DNA of 64,000 nt from CAWCUU01 sp963798855 (GCA_963798855.1 CAWCUU010000003.1:310001-374000), one strand, 5' to 3'. Counted from the stretch's first letter, positions 1 through 8,732 are shown. Made by a program: numbers and translations. The notes: generated by a model not told the origin, from the sequence alone.

Positions 1-244
1 GCAGATTGATCTTGCAATCCTGCCACTCCGTGAACGCTGGGGCGAGCTGCATCGAGATGCCGTGCGCGACCTCTTCCTCCGTGTACATCGTCAGGGCGGT
101 ACCGTCTTCCACATTGCCGTGACGATGGCCCGTGCCACCGACGAATGCGAGCGCATCCACGAGCGTGGTCTTTCCCGATCCGCCATGTCCGAGGAAGACC
201 ACGTTGCGGATGCTTTCGGTTCGATATTCCCTGGCTGAGGCCAT
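1..244 (-). CDS. EF-G-like translational GTPase, N-terminal part (cut by window edge)
   Basis: Only the first ~81 codons are inside the window; the gene runs off the left end. The translation starts MASAREYRTESIRNVVFLGH and carries a P-loop GHGGSGKTTLVDAL at about residues 19-32, then a GTVDTEEE-like switch I region (DGTALTMYTEEEVAHGIS). The order matches the G domain of elongation factor G and its paralogues. The P-loop differs from the canonical EF-G GHIDAGKTT, which suggests an EF-G-like paralogue rather than the main fusA. A Shine-Dalgarno sequence GAGGAGG sits just upstream of the ATG at 244-242. Family assignment is confident; paralogue status is inferred from one motif and the rest of the protein is not visible. 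Confidence 0.8.
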   Translation of the reverse strand, partial: MASAREYRTESIRNVVFLGHGGSGKTTLVDALAFVGGTGHRHGNVEDGTALTMYTEEEVAHGISMQLAPAFTEWQDCKINL

Positions 245-289
245 TCTTCCTCCTCGGGGGTGATCGTGAGGGGGTGCGGGGGACCGGGA

Positions 290-318
290 ACGTATGCGGA
301 GTCCCGGAAAGCTGTCAA
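290..318 (-). promoter_or_regulatory. Putative sigma-70-type promoter of the EF-G-like gene
   Basis: On the minus strand a perfect TTGACA (-35, 318-313) is followed after 17 nt by ATACGT (-10-like, 295-290). This would place transcription start about 40 nt upstream of the EF-G-like ATG at 244. Spacing and -35 are good; the -10 is a partial match. Confidence 0.45.
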
Positions 319-401
319 GAATCCCCGCCGGCAACGCTCCCCTCCGAACTCGCCGACGCGTGAGGCAACTTGAAAGCGACCCGGCCGGACTCGTCGAACG
401 G

Positions 402-785
402 TCACTGCGTCCGTACGTCAATGATCCCGCCGGTGTAGCCCGTCCCGTAGCGCGTCGTCGCGTCCGCCGGCTCGATGAAGACAATGCTGCGCACGTCGGT
501 CGCGGTGATGTCGCGCAGCGAAGGAGGCAGCCCGTAGCGGTTGCCGTTGAGGAAGATCACGGGGTATTCCTGCTGGCCGCTTCGGACCGAGCTCAGGCCT
601 CGCGAGCGGAGCCAGGTCGGGCGCAGCCGCTCGACGGCTTCATACGCCGTTCGCACCTGGGCCGCGGTGATCTCATTGGCAGTGATCGCCGCGCGGCTGC
701 TCCGAGCGCTCGAGCCGCTCCCTGCGCTGGCGCAAGCGGCGAGGACGAACAGTCCAAGGACGAGCGAGGCGTGGGCTCTGCGCAT
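402..785 (-). CDS. TonB-receptor plug-like lipoprotein
   Basis: A 127-residue secreted lipoprotein. It has a lipobox-type signal (VLGLFVLAAC, Cys18), a Ser/Gly-rich linker, and a compact domain ending in TRYGTGYTGGIIDVRTQ. The segment PVIFLNGNRYG...ADATTRYG resembles the plug region of TonB-dependent receptors (conserved 'ATxRYG..GGxIxV'), but no beta-barrel follows. Short plug-only lipoproteins like this are frequent in Gemmatimonadota genomes; their role is not established. The start is ATG 785-783 with GGGAGG upstream, rather than an upstream in-frame extension that runs antisense-like through repeats. Substrate and partner cannot be inferred. Confidence 0.7.
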   Translation of the reverse strand: MRRAHASLVLGLFVLAACASAGSGSSARSSRAAITANEITAAQVRTAYEAVERLRPTWLRSRGLSSVRSGQQEYPVIFLNGNRYGLPPSLRDITATDVRSIVFIEPADATTRYGTGYTGGIIDVRTQ

Positions 786-879
786 GGTGGGCCTCCCGGT
801 GGTCTCTGTCGTGTATGGATGATGAACGTGCGGATTCCCGAGCTTATGGCCGCTGCCGCCGCGCAGGCAAGGAGGCCCC

Positions 880-915
880 AGCCTGCCTAGCCTGACTAGC
901 CTGACCAGCCTGCCG
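880..915. repeat. Four-copy 9-bp tandem repeat after rhomboid gene
   Basis: Four direct 9-bp units (AGCCTGCCT, AGCCTGACT, AGCCTGACC, AGCCTGCCG on the plus strand). The array lies 3 nt downstream of the TAG stop of the rhomboid gene (read on the minus strand) and upstream of the plug-like lipoprotein gene. No coding function seen. Confidence 0.85.
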
Positions 916-918
916 AAT

Positions 919-1785
919 CTAGTTATGCCGATAGCGGCGGCTGACCTCGTCGAGCAGGTGGCGCTCGTCGGGTGTGAGGCTGGCCATTCCCTGCTCGCTG
1001 ATCTTGTCGAGCACGCGATCGATCTCATCGAGCACGCGATCGTCCACGCGTCGACGCGGCTGTTCCGTCCCCCGCGTCCCCGGCTTCTCGTCTCGCAGGG
1101 CACGGAGGTTGGGACGTCGGCCCAGCTTGCGCAGCCTGGAGCCGAGGCCGCGGGAACCCGATGGGCGGGCGCCGGTGCCCGCACCACCGAACCCCACCGT
1201 GCCGCCGCGGTGGGTGCCCGCCAGCGGTCCCCACTTCAGGTACAGGAAGCCGACGACGAAGCCGCCGATGTGAGCGAAGTACGCGACGCCTCCCCCCGCG
1301 CCCTGTGCGACGCTGACGAACTGCAGGGCGATCATGATCCCGACGAGCCACTTCGCCTTGATCGGCAGGATGCCCCAGATGTAGATCGGCGCATTGGGCC
1401 AGGTCATGGCGAAAGCGAGCATGACACCGAAGATCGCCGCGGACGCACCGATCACGGCCGCGTGCGGCGCGAATATGTAGGAGAAGGCGGCGCCGCCGAG
1501 GCCGCATGCGGCGTAGTACTTGATGAAGTTGCTGGAGCCCCACTGGCTCTCGAGAGGTGGCCCGAAGAAGAAGAGGCCAACCATGTTGAAGAAGATGTGC
1601 CAGAAGCCGCCGTGGGCGAACATGTAGGTGACGATCGTCCAGGGCTGCCGTAGCACGAGGAGCGGCTGGAAGGCGAGGTACGCGATCAGGTCGGGAAACA
1701 GCATCGTCGCCACGAACACCGCGCCGTTGGCGATGAGGAGGCGACGGACCCAGGGGGTCAGCTGAAAGCCGAAAGGTAGGTACAT
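919..1785 (-). CDS. Rhomboid-family intramembrane serine protease
   Basis: A 288-residue membrane protein with about six transmembrane helices in the first ~190 residues. Rhomboid hallmarks are visible: HxxxN (His63, Asn67) in the second helix region, the catalytic serine in GASAAIFG (Ser115), and the catalytic histidine in AHIGG (His172). It would cleave transmembrane substrates within the membrane using the Ser-His dyad. The C-terminal ~100 residues are hydrophilic, Arg/Gly-rich and end in a short acidic helix (LDEIDRVLDKISEQG...LLDEVSRR), a common cytoplasmic tail in this family. It lies 10 bp downstream of ddl on the same strand, so the two are probably cotranscribed. Substrates are unknown. 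Confidence 0.9.
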   Translation of the reverse strand: MYLPFGFQLTPWVRRLLIANGAVFVATMLFPDLIAYLAFQPLLVLRQPWTIVTYMFAHGGFWHIFFNMVGLFFFGPPLESQWGSSNFIKYYAACGLGGAAFSYIFAPHAAVIGASAAIFGVMLAFAMTWPNAPIYIWGILPIKAKWLVGIMIALQFVSVAQGAGGGVAYFAHIGGFVVGFLYLKWGPLAGTHRGGTVGFGGAGTGARPSGSRGLGSRLRKLGRRPNLRALRDEKPGTRGTEQPRRRVDDRVLDEIDRVLDKISEQGMASLTPDERHLLDEVSRRYRHN

Positions 1786-1795
1786 GCTCTGGCTA

Positions 1796-2851
1796 CTACC
1801 CGACTCGGCGGCGGTGTTCCTCGAGCGCGATCCGGCAGATCCGGTCGCATACGCCGGCGAAAGAGAGGCCGGCGGCGCGCGCGCCTTTCGGGAACAGGCT
1901 GGCGGCGGTCATGCCCGGCAGAGTGTTCGCCTCGAGGCACCAGAGCCCGCCGCTCTCGTCCATGCGGAAGTCGATCCGGCTGTAGTTGCGGAGCTTGAGC
2001 ACCCGGTGCGCACGGAGCGCCAGCTTCCGTGCCCGCTGCGCGACGGCGTCATCGATGTCGGCCGGGAAGATCTCCTGCGCCATCCCCGGCTGGTACTTGC
2101 ACTCGTAGTCGAAGATCTCGTGCTGCGATATGATCTCGCCGACGGGCAGCGCCTCATCGCCGAGAATCGGCACCGTGAGCTCGCGGCCGGCCACGAACGC
2201 TTCCAGCATCACCTCATCGTCGAAGCGGGCCGCCGTCTCGAGCGCCTCATCCAGCGCGTCGAGTCGCTTCACGACCGTCAGGCCGACGGTCGAGCCCTGC
2301 TTGCTCGGCTTGACGATCAGCGGCAGACCGAGCCGCGACTCCACCTCCGCCGCGTCCACCCTGCCGTCCGGGGCGGTCATGATCCAGTCCGGCGTCGGGA
2401 TCTCCCCGTAGCGGAACAGCCGCTTCGAGATGTCCTTGTCCATAGCGATCGCGCTGCCGAGGTGACCGCTCCCCGTGTAAGGGATACCCGTGAGGTCCAG
2501 CAGCGCCTGCAGCGTGCCGTCCTCCCCGGTGCCTCCGTGCAACGCGAGGAACAGAAGATCGACGTCCTGCAGCTCGGGCGCTTCCGTAATCGTCGTCGGG
2601 TTGCCGGTGCGGAGCAGATCCAGCTCCTCGGCGCGGGGCGGAAGCGGGGCCACGCCCGAAGCGAGCAGCTGCTCCTCCTGCGCCGGCTGCAGGACGCCGC
2701 GCGCGGTGTCCACGGCTACGACGCGGTGGCCGTGCTCGCGCAGCGCAGCGACGATCTGTCCGCCGCTCGCGATCGAGACGTCGCGCTCTTCGCTCGTGCC
2801 GCCGAACAGAACGGCAATGCTGAGGGGTTGCTCCACGGGACCCGTGCCCAT
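1796..2851 (-). CDS. ddl: D-alanine--D-alanine ligase
   Basis: A 351-residue ATP-grasp ligase that joins two D-Ala molecules for peptidoglycan precursor synthesis in the cytoplasm. N-terminal motif FGGTSEERDVSIASG, ATP-grasp motifs VKPSKQGSTVG and EAFVAGRELTV, and the C-terminal metal/substrate loop CLEANTLPGMT are all present in order, and the length is normal for Ddl. The ATG at 2851-2849 is preceded by a short coding-poor gap of 124 bp after the cystathionine beta-synthase-type gene. The rhomboid gene follows after 10 bp. Confidence 0.95.
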   Translation of the reverse strand: MGTGPVEQPLSIAVLFGGTSEERDVSIASGGQIVAALREHGHRVVAVDTARGVLQPAQEEQLLASGVAPLPPRAEELDLLRTGNPTTITEAPELQDVDLLFLALHGGTGEDGTLQALLDLTGIPYTGSGHLGSAIAMDKDISKRLFRYGEIPTPDWIMTAPDGRVDAAEVESRLGLPLIVKPSKQGSTVGLTVVKRLDALDEALETAARFDDEVMLEAFVAGRELTVPILGDEALPVGEIISQHEIFDYECKYQPGMAQEIFPADIDDAVAQRARKLALRAHRVLKLRNYSRIDFRMDESGGLWCLEANTLPGMTAASLFPKGARAAGLSFAGVCDRICRIALEEHRRRVG

Positions 2852-2975
2852 CCGCGATCGTGGTCGTGCGCCGACGTCGAGACCGCACCGGCAGGACCCG
2901 CTCGGCGGCCTCGGCTACAGCGATTGAGAGTGCACCTTTCGTTCCCGGCGCCGCACGCGGCGAAGCCGAACCCGT

Positions 2976-4436
2976 TCAGCGGGTCAGGTAACGCACCATG
3001 TCGTAGCGGGTGATGATGCCGTCGATGTCGCCGGCGCGACGCACGAGCACGGCGGAGTTCTGGCGGGTCAGCAACCGGGCCAGCGCACCCAGCTCGACCT
3101 CGGCGTCCACGACGGGGAACGGCGCCTCCATCAGCTCCTCGACCGGCCGATCGAGCACGGCGGGCGCCTCGATCACGCGCGACATCAGCGTCGCCTCCGA
3201 GATCGCCCCGATCGAGTCGCCGTCGCGCAGCACGGGCAGCTGCGAGATGTCGTGCTCGGTGACGAGCCCGAGCGCCTTGCGCACGGGTGTGCTCGGCTCC
3301 ACCGCGACGACGCCGGCGCGGTCCTTTCGACGGAGCAGCTCGCCGGCTGTCAGACGCTCGCCGCCGAGCATCTGATTCTCGCGCATCCACTCGTCGTTGT
3401 AGAGCTTCGAGAGGTAGCGCTCTCCCGTGTCGGGCAGAATCACGACGATGAGGCCGGCCGGGTCGTCGACCTCCCGCGCCAGCTGCGCGGCTACATGCAT
3501 GTTCAGCCCGGATGAGCCGCCGACGAAGAGGCCCTCCTCGCGCGTCAGCCGCCGGGCCATCGAGAACGCGTCGCGATCGCCCACGGTGCGGTAGTCGTCG
3601 ATCACGTCGAACCACAGCGTTTCCGGGATCTTTTCGTTGCCGATCCCTTCCACCTTGTACGGGTGTCCTTCGATCTTCTCGTGACTGCGCCAGTAGTGGG
3701 CGAGGCTCGAGCCCTGTGGGTCCCCCGCGACGACGCGCACCCCCGGATTCTGCTCCTTCAGATATCTCCCCGCGCCGCTGATCGTGCCGCCGGTGCCCGC
3801 CGAAGCCACGAGGTGCGTCACCCGGCCCCCCGTCTGGCGCCAGATCTCCGGACCGGTGCTGGAGTAGTGCGCTTCCGGATTCGCCTGATTGTAGAACTGA
3901 TTCGCCAGGATCGCGTTGGGGGTCTGCTCAGCGATGCGCTTCGCCATCACGACGTAGTTGTCCGGATGATCCGGCGGGACCGCCGTCGGGGTCACGATCA
4001 CCTCGGCTCCGAACGCCTTGAGCAGCCGCACCTTCTCCTGACTCATCTTGTCCGGGATCGTGAAGATGCAGCGGTACCCCTTCACCGCGGCGGCGACCGC
4101 GAGACCGACGCCCGTGTTGCCGCTCGTCCCCTCGACAATGGTCCCGCCCGGCCGCAAATCGCCCTCGCGCTCCGCGGCCTCAATGATCGCAGGACCGATC
4201 CGGTCCTTCACCGAGCCGCCGGGATTGAAGAACTCGGCCTTCGCGTAGACCGGAGTCCTCGCCCCGTCCGTCACCCGGTTCGTCCGGATGAGCGGGGTCC
4301 AGCCGATGGTGCCGAGCACGTCGGCGTACGGCTGCTCGTGGCGGACGGAATCCGAGCCGTCGCCGTCCACTCTCACGCTCGCCTCGTCGGCTCTCACGCT
4401 CGGCTCGTCGGCTCCCACCACCCCATGCTCGCTCAC
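2976..4436 (-). CDS. Cystathionine beta-synthase-type PLP enzyme with CBS domain pair
   Basis: About 486 residues. The N-terminal two thirds is a fold-type II PLP enzyme: Lys in FNPGGSVKDRIG, phosphate-binding loop EGTSGNTGVG, and GTGGTISGAGRYL. The C-terminal ~120 residues form two CBS domains (LGLVTEHDISQLPVL...; ALARLLTRQNSAVLV...DMVRYLTR). This is the bacterial cystathionine beta-synthase layout, condensing serine (or O-acetylserine) with homocysteine; cysteine synthase activity is an alternative. I choose GTG 4436-4434, which overlaps the stop of the upstream TonB-like gene (GTGA) and has GGAG 7 nt upstream. The first ~25 residues contain a 7-residue repeat encoded by a 21-bp duplication (about 4370-4411), so a downstream start is possible. 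Confidence 0.85.
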   Translation of the reverse strand: MSEHGVVGADEPSVRADEASVRVDGDGSDSVRHEQPYADVLGTIGWTPLIRTNRVTDGARTPVYAKAEFFNPGGSVKDRIGPAIIEAAEREGDLRPGGTIVEGTSGNTGVGLAVAAAVKGYRCIFTIPDKMSQEKVRLLKAFGAEVIVTPTAVPPDHPDNYVVMAKRIAEQTPNAILANQFYNQANPEAHYSSTGPEIWRQTGGRVTHLVASAGTGGTISGAGRYLKEQNPGVRVVAGDPQGSSLAHYWRSHEKIEGHPYKVEGIGNEKIPETLWFDVIDDYRTVGDRDAFSMARRLTREEGLFVGGSSGLNMHVAAQLAREVDDPAGLIVVILPDTGERYLSKLYNDEWMRENQMLGGERLTAGELLRRKDRAGVVAVEPSTPVRKALGLVTEHDISQLPVLRDGDSIGAISEATLMSRVIEAPAVLDRPVEELMEAPFPVVDAEVELGALARLLTRQNSAVLVRRAGDIDGIITRYDMVRYLTR

Positions 4437-4807
4437 GGTTCTGCTCCGGTCGGCCTGCCCATAATCTTGCCGTCGCGGCTGAAGCGGACGGGCAGCTTCA
4501 CCCACATCGCGATCCTCTTCTCGCCCCGACGGCCCGGGCTGAAGCGGACCTGCTGCACGTCCGCGCTCGCTGCCGAGTCGAACGCCGCATAGCCGCTGCT
4601 CTTGGCGACATAGCTGCTGTCCACCGTGCCCCGGTCGGTGACGTGCACCATCAACAGCGTCTGGCCCTCCTTGCCGCCGTCCCACTCCTCGACCGGATAG
4701 CGGAAGATCGTGCTCATGTCGCTGAGCGGCGCGGGGTCCTGCACGGGCAGGTCGCGCCTCTGGCAGGCCATCGATGCGACGACGCAGAGGAGGGCCGCAA
4801 CTTTCAT
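4433..4807 (-). CDS. Small secreted TonB C-terminal-like protein
   Basis: A 124-residue protein with a short signal ending near MACQRR (possible but atypical lipobox), followed by one domain: FRYPVEEWDGGKEGQTLLMV...SSYVAKSSGYAAFDSAA...VRFSPG...WVKLPVRFS. This matches the energy-transducer TonB C-terminal fold seen in many short proteins of this phylum. There is no TonB-like proline-rich spacer or clear inner-membrane anchor, so a classical energy-coupling role is doubtful. The start is ATG 4807-4805. Its stop codon overlaps the GTG start of the cystathionine beta-synthase-type gene, implying translational coupling. Confidence 0.65.
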   Translation of the reverse strand: MKVAALLCVVASMACQRRDLPVQDPAPLSDMSTIFRYPVEEWDGGKEGQTLLMVHVTDRGTVDSSYVAKSSGYAAFDSAASADVQQVRFSPGRRGEKRIAMWVKLPVRFSRDGKIMGRPTGAEP

Positions 4808-4923
4808 TGGCGATCGATCCAGGCGATGCAATCGGGGAGATGGCGTTCTCGTAGGGCAAGGTAATCGGGCCGGAGGTCCGGCAAAACCCCGGGGTCCGCG
4901 CGCGGGCGACACTCGTGGCCGCG

Positions 4924-7638
4924 CTAGCCGCCGGCCTGCTCCTTCAGCTCCGCCAGCAGATTCAGCGCCTGCAGTGGCGTCAGCGCTTCGGGTTGCAGCT
5001 CCCGCAGGCGACGCACGACCTCGGGCTCGGCGGCGGCGAAGAAGGAGAGCTGGTCTGCCGGCGCGATCGCCGCCGGGGCGTTGCGCCCCTCGCGGCCGAG
5101 ACCCCGCCCGCCTGCCGAGTGGGTGCCCTCGAGCTCGCGCAGGATCTCACGAGCGCGCTCGGTGACGCGGCGAGGCAGCCCCGCCAGCCGGCCGACCTCG
5201 ATCCCGTAGGAGCGGTCGGCTCCCCCCGCCTCCAGCCGTCGCAGAAACACGATCTCATCGCCGACCTCGCGCACCGAGACGTTGCAGTTCACGACGCCCG
5301 GGAGCAGGTCGGACAGCTGGGTCAGCTCGTGATAGTGGGTCGCGAAGACCGTCTTCGCGCCAATGCGCTCGTGCAGGTATTCGGTCACGGCCCAGGCAAT
5401 GCTGACCCCGTCGTACGTCGCCGTACCACGGCCGATCTCATCCAGCAGGACCAGAGAAGCGTCGGTCGCGCCGTGCAGGATCGCCGCCGTCTCGTTCATC
5501 TCGACCATGAACGTGGACTGTCCGCGCACGAGATTGTCGGAGGCGCCCACGCGCGTGAAGATGCGGTCGCACACCGGCAGCGAGGCGGCGGCCGCGGGCA
5601 CGAAGGAGCCGACCTGCGCGAGCAGCTGGATGAGTCCGACCTGGCGGAGCAGCGTGCTCTTCCCCGCCATGTTCGGCCCTGTGAGGATCATGATTCGTCG
5701 GTCCTCGTCCAGCACCACGTCGTTCGGGATGAACTCCTCCCGAGGCATCATGGTCTCGACGACGGCGTGCCGGCCCGCGTGGATCTCCAGCCGAAAGCGC
5801 GTGTGGACTTCCGGTCGCACATACCCCTGCCGCTCAGCCACCTGCGCCAGCCCACTCAGCACATCGACCATCGCGACCGCGGCCGCCGTCGAGAGAAGCC
5901 GGTCCACGTGCGCGGCGACGTCCCGGCGAAGCTCCGCGAAAAGCCTGGCCTCCAGCTCCGCGATGCGCTCCTCCGCGCCGAGCACGCGCGCCTCCCATTC
6001 CTTGAGCTCGGGGGTGACGTAACGCTCCGCGTTGGCGAGCGTCTGTCTGCGCTCGTAGTCCTCCGGGACGCGATCCAGGTTCGCCTTCGTCACCTCGAGG
6101 TAGTAGCCGAAGACCTTGTTGTAGCCGACCTTCAGCGACGAGATCCCGCTCCGCTCGCGCTCCCGCTGCTGCAGCCGGGCGATGAAGTCCCGCGCGCCGT
6201 CCCGTGCGCCCCGCAGCTCGTCCAGCTCGCCATCGTGACCGGCTCGGATCACGCCGCCCTCGCCCAAGCTGGACGGCGGCTCGTCCTCGAGAGAGCGCGA
6301 CAGCAGCTCCCGCACGTCCTCGAGCGGATCGATCGCATCCCGCAGCACCACGAGCAGCGACGCTCCCGCCGCGACCGCACTCGCGGCCCCGCCGGACGGG
6401 GCTGATGCCGCGGCCGCCCCGACCTCCCCCTCGTCCGCCAGCGCAGCGACCAGCGCCGGGAGTCGCTCCAGCGAGTCGCGCAGCCCGGCGAGCTCGCGCG
6501 GGCCGGCACGCGCCACGCCCATCCGCGCCGCGAGCCGCTCGAGGTCCCGCACCTGCTTCAGCTCGGAGCGAAGTCGCCGCCGCAGCCCGGCGTCCGCCAC
6601 GAGCGTCGCCACCGCGTCCTGACGGCGCCAGATCGTGTCGACCACAACCAGCGGGCGCAGCAGCAGGCGACGGAGCAGCCGCGCGCCCATCGCCGTAAGC
6701 GTCTCGTCCACCACCTCCAGTAGGGTACCCGCGCGCCCACCCGCGTGCGAAGCCATGTCCGGCCGCAGCGGCTCGACGAGCTCGAGGTTGCGCCGCGTCA
6801 TCTCGTCCAGGGCCATGGCGTCGCCCGGCCGCTCGATCCGCGGGGGTCGCAGGTTCCCGGCAGCGGGCGGCTGGACCTCGGCGAGGTAGGCCGCGAGAGC
6901 ACCGAGCGCCCCGACCAACGCCTTCTCGCCCGGCTGGAACCCGAAGCCGTCCAGCGTCTGGACTCCGTAGCGGCGCCGCAGCTCGTCTCCGGCGAGCTCG
7001 GGATCGAACAGCCAGTCCGGACGAACCGTGAGCGGCGTGCCCTCGAGCGCCGCGCTCCACTCTGCGGCCGCCGCACCGTCCACGGCCGCCCGGTCCGCCG
7101 CCGAGCGAGGCACCAGCACTTCGGCCGGCTCCAGTCGCGCCAGCTCCGACGCGAGCAGCCCGCGCGAGACCGGGGCGAGCACCGACTCGCCGGTCGAGAT
7201 GTCGGCCGCCGCGAGCGCCACCGGCTCTTCACCTTCGAAGCACAGCGCGACGAGCCAGTTGTTGCGGCGCGCGGAGAGCAGCGAGTCGGACAGGATGGCG
7301 CCGGGCGTGATCGTCTCGACGACCTCGCGCCGGACGATGCCCTTCGCCTCCGCGGGATCCTCGACCTGCTCGCAGATCGCGACGCGACGACCGAGGCGAA
7401 CCAGACGCTGCACGTACTCGTCGCGTGCCTTCACCGGCACGCCGGCGAGCGGCACGTTCGCGGCGCCGCCGTTGTTGCGCGAGGTCAATGTGAGGCCGAG
7501 CAGCCGCGCGCCCTCCTCGGCATCCTCGCGGAAGAGCTCGTAGAAGTCACCGACACGGATGAAGACGAGCGCGTCGGGGTGGCGCGACTTCGCGTCGTGC
7601 CACTGCTGCATCAGGGGGGTGTCGTCCGACTTCGGCAT
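4924..7638 (-). CDS. mutS: DNA mismatch repair protein MutS
   Basis: A 904-residue MutS. The N-terminal mismatch-binding domain has the Phe-x-Glu motif in VGDFYELF. The C-terminal ABC-type ATPase has Walker A GPNMAGKSTLLRQ (around residue 655), LVLLDEIGRGTATYDG (Walker B/signature) and ATHYHELT. The C-terminus (LTPLQALNLLAELKEQAG) is typical. It recognises mismatches in the cytoplasm and recruits MutL. The ATG at 7638-7636 gives MPKSDDTPLMQQW, matching where homologous proteins begin. No Shine-Dalgarno is visible there, so a leaderless or weak start is likely. A 116-bp gap separates it from the downstream TonB-like gene. Confidence 0.96.
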   Translation of the reverse strand: MPKSDDTPLMQQWHDAKSRHPDALVFIRVGDFYELFREDAEEGARLLGLTLTSRNNGGAANVPLAGVPVKARDEYVQRLVRLGRRVAICEQVEDPAEAKGIVRREVVETITPGAILSDSLLSARRNNWLVALCFEGEEPVALAAADISTGESVLAPVSRGLLASELARLEPAEVLVPRSAADRAAVDGAAAAEWSAALEGTPLTVRPDWLFDPELAGDELRRRYGVQTLDGFGFQPGEKALVGALGALAAYLAEVQPPAAGNLRPPRIERPGDAMALDEMTRRNLELVEPLRPDMASHAGGRAGTLLEVVDETLTAMGARLLRRLLLRPLVVVDTIWRRQDAVATLVADAGLRRRLRSELKQVRDLERLAARMGVARAGPRELAGLRDSLERLPALVAALADEGEVGAAAASAPSGGAASAVAAGASLLVVLRDAIDPLEDVRELLSRSLEDEPPSSLGEGGVIRAGHDGELDELRGARDGARDFIARLQQRERERSGISSLKVGYNKVFGYYLEVTKANLDRVPEDYERRQTLANAERYVTPELKEWEARVLGAEERIAELEARLFAELRRDVAAHVDRLLSTAAAVAMVDVLSGLAQVAERQGYVRPEVHTRFRLEIHAGRHAVVETMMPREEFIPNDVVLDEDRRIMILTGPNMAGKSTLLRQVGLIQLLAQVGSFVPAAAASLPVCDRIFTRVGASDNLVRGQSTFMVEMNETAAILHGATDASLVLLDEIGRGTATYDGVSIAWAVTEYLHERIGAKTVFATHYHELTQLSDLLPGVVNCNVSVREVGDEIVFLRRLEAGGADRSYGIEVGRLAGLPRRVTERAREILRELEGTHSAGGRGLGREGRNAPAAIAPADQLSFFAAAEPEVVRRLRELQPEALTPLQALNLLAELKEQAGG

Positions 7639-7830
7639 CGAGAATGGAGGGAGGATCCGCCCGGCGATCACGGCCACCGAAGGATAGCCGCCCTGCGGTG
7701 GCGAGGGCAACCTGCCGCGGCGCGGCGCCGTCGCGCTTGCCCCTCCCGCCCCGATCCCGCGCAGGAAGGGATGTAGACCACCCCGCACGAGGCGGCGGGG
7801 GCCCTGTCGACCTCCACTCGGGAGCGAGCG
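7639..7830. other. Divergent intergenic region between mutS and a lipoprotein gene
   Basis: 192 bp between diverging genes; it must hold promoters for both. I see no convincing -35/-10 pair, operator or RNA structure by eye. Confidence 0.4.
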
Positions 7831-8556
7831 ATGAGAACCTTGCGTAACCTGATGGGCGCGATCGTAGCGCTGACCTTCGCCGCCTGCGCAGACGGCTCGG
7901 AGCCGGTCACTCCTTTGTCCCTATCCCCGCCGCAGCTGTCGGCCGCGAAGTCCGAGCACCGGGAGCTCGGCGGAGCGTCGGCGGGGGGGCCGTTCTGGTC
8001 ACTCCTGGGTGACGGCTTCCTGCCGCACACCGAGGAGTACGCGATCCTCCCGTTCATCCGACGCCTCGAGGGGTCGGCAGGGCAGGTCTGCGGCTTCGAT
8101 GCACCCGATCTCACGGAGCTGAAGCCGCTCGCGTTCACCTGTCCGCTGACGGTCGAGGGCTTCGAGCACTGGCAGGATGGTCGCTGGGACGACGGGCTGC
8201 CGTGGGATGGCCAGGCCCCCCGGCAGACCCACCACGTCGGCCTCGGCGCGGTTCCGATCGTGTTCGTCGAGTGGGACGCCTTCCAGCAGGCTCTCGGCGA
8301 CGCCGACAGCGACGGGGATCCCGATCTCTCCGGGCCCGACCTGCGCGCACTGGTCGAGACCGGAGCCGCCCTGATCGGCTATGCGGACTCCTACCAGTCC
8401 ACGAACGTACTGGGGCTCTCCGGTCCCCAGGGGATCGGCAACGGCAAGTACACGATCAAGGCACGCGGCAGCCTCGAGGACGGAACCGCATTCAGCCTGC
8501 TCATCGCCGACTCACCGGGCGTGACGCGCCAGGTACACCTCGACTTCGGCGGCTGA
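7831..8556 (+). CDS. Secreted lipoprotein of unknown function with EF-hand-like Asp loop
   Basis: 241 residues, not assigned to a named family. It has a lipoprotein signal peptide (LMGAIVALTFAAC, Cys20), then a ~200-residue domain with no recognised catalytic motif. Around residues 157-168 it has DADSDGDPDLSGPD, which fits a DxDxDG calcium-binding loop of the EF-hand/dockerin type. Two more cysteines (GQVCGFD, FTCPL) may form a disulfide. It probably sits in the outer membrane or periplasm. ATG 7831 follows GGGAGCGAGCG. A perfect hairpin lies 12 nt after the stop. Confidence 0.65.
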   Translation: MRTLRNLMGAIVALTFAACADGSEPVTPLSLSPPQLSAAKSEHRELGGASAGGPFWSLLGDGFLPHTEEYAILPFIRRLEGSAGQVCGFDAPDLTELKPLAFTCPLTVEGFEHWQDGRWDDGLPWDGQAPRQTHHVGLGAVPIVFVEWDAFQQALGDADSDGDPDLSGPDLRALVETGAALIGYADSYQSTNVLGLSGPQGIGNGKYTIKARGSLEDGTAFSLLIADSPGVTRQVHLDFGG

Positions 8557-8567
8557 GCCGCGACGCA

Positions 8568-8590
8568 CGGCCGGCGCGAAGAGCCGGCCG
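8568..8590 (+). terminator. Hairpin after lipoprotein gene (terminator candidate)
   Basis: Perfect 8-bp stem CGGCCGGC/GCCGGCCG with a 7-nt loop, 12 nt downstream of the stop at 8556. There is no T-run, so intrinsic termination is uncertain, but position and stem strength fit. Confidence 0.5.
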
Positions 8591-8713
8591 CAGGCTCAGC
8601 CCGGACACATGGCCCGCGTTGTGCGTGATGCTCCGGCCGAGCAGTTGCGGGCTCCCTCCAAAATCGGGCCCCCAAGCCCGGAACCCTTCCCGCACCGCTC
8701 AACGGGTGGCCGC

Positions 8714-8732
8714 GGCCGTGAGGATCACGGCC
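8714..8732. promoter_or_regulatory. Perfect inverted repeat upstream of ECF sigma gene
   Basis: GGCCGTGA, 3-nt spacer, TCACGGCC. It lies in the 308-bp gap between the lipoprotein gene and the ECF sigma gene, about 130 nt before the sigma start. It could be an operator or an RNA hairpin in the leader. The rest of the gap shows no clear gene. Confidence 0.4.
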
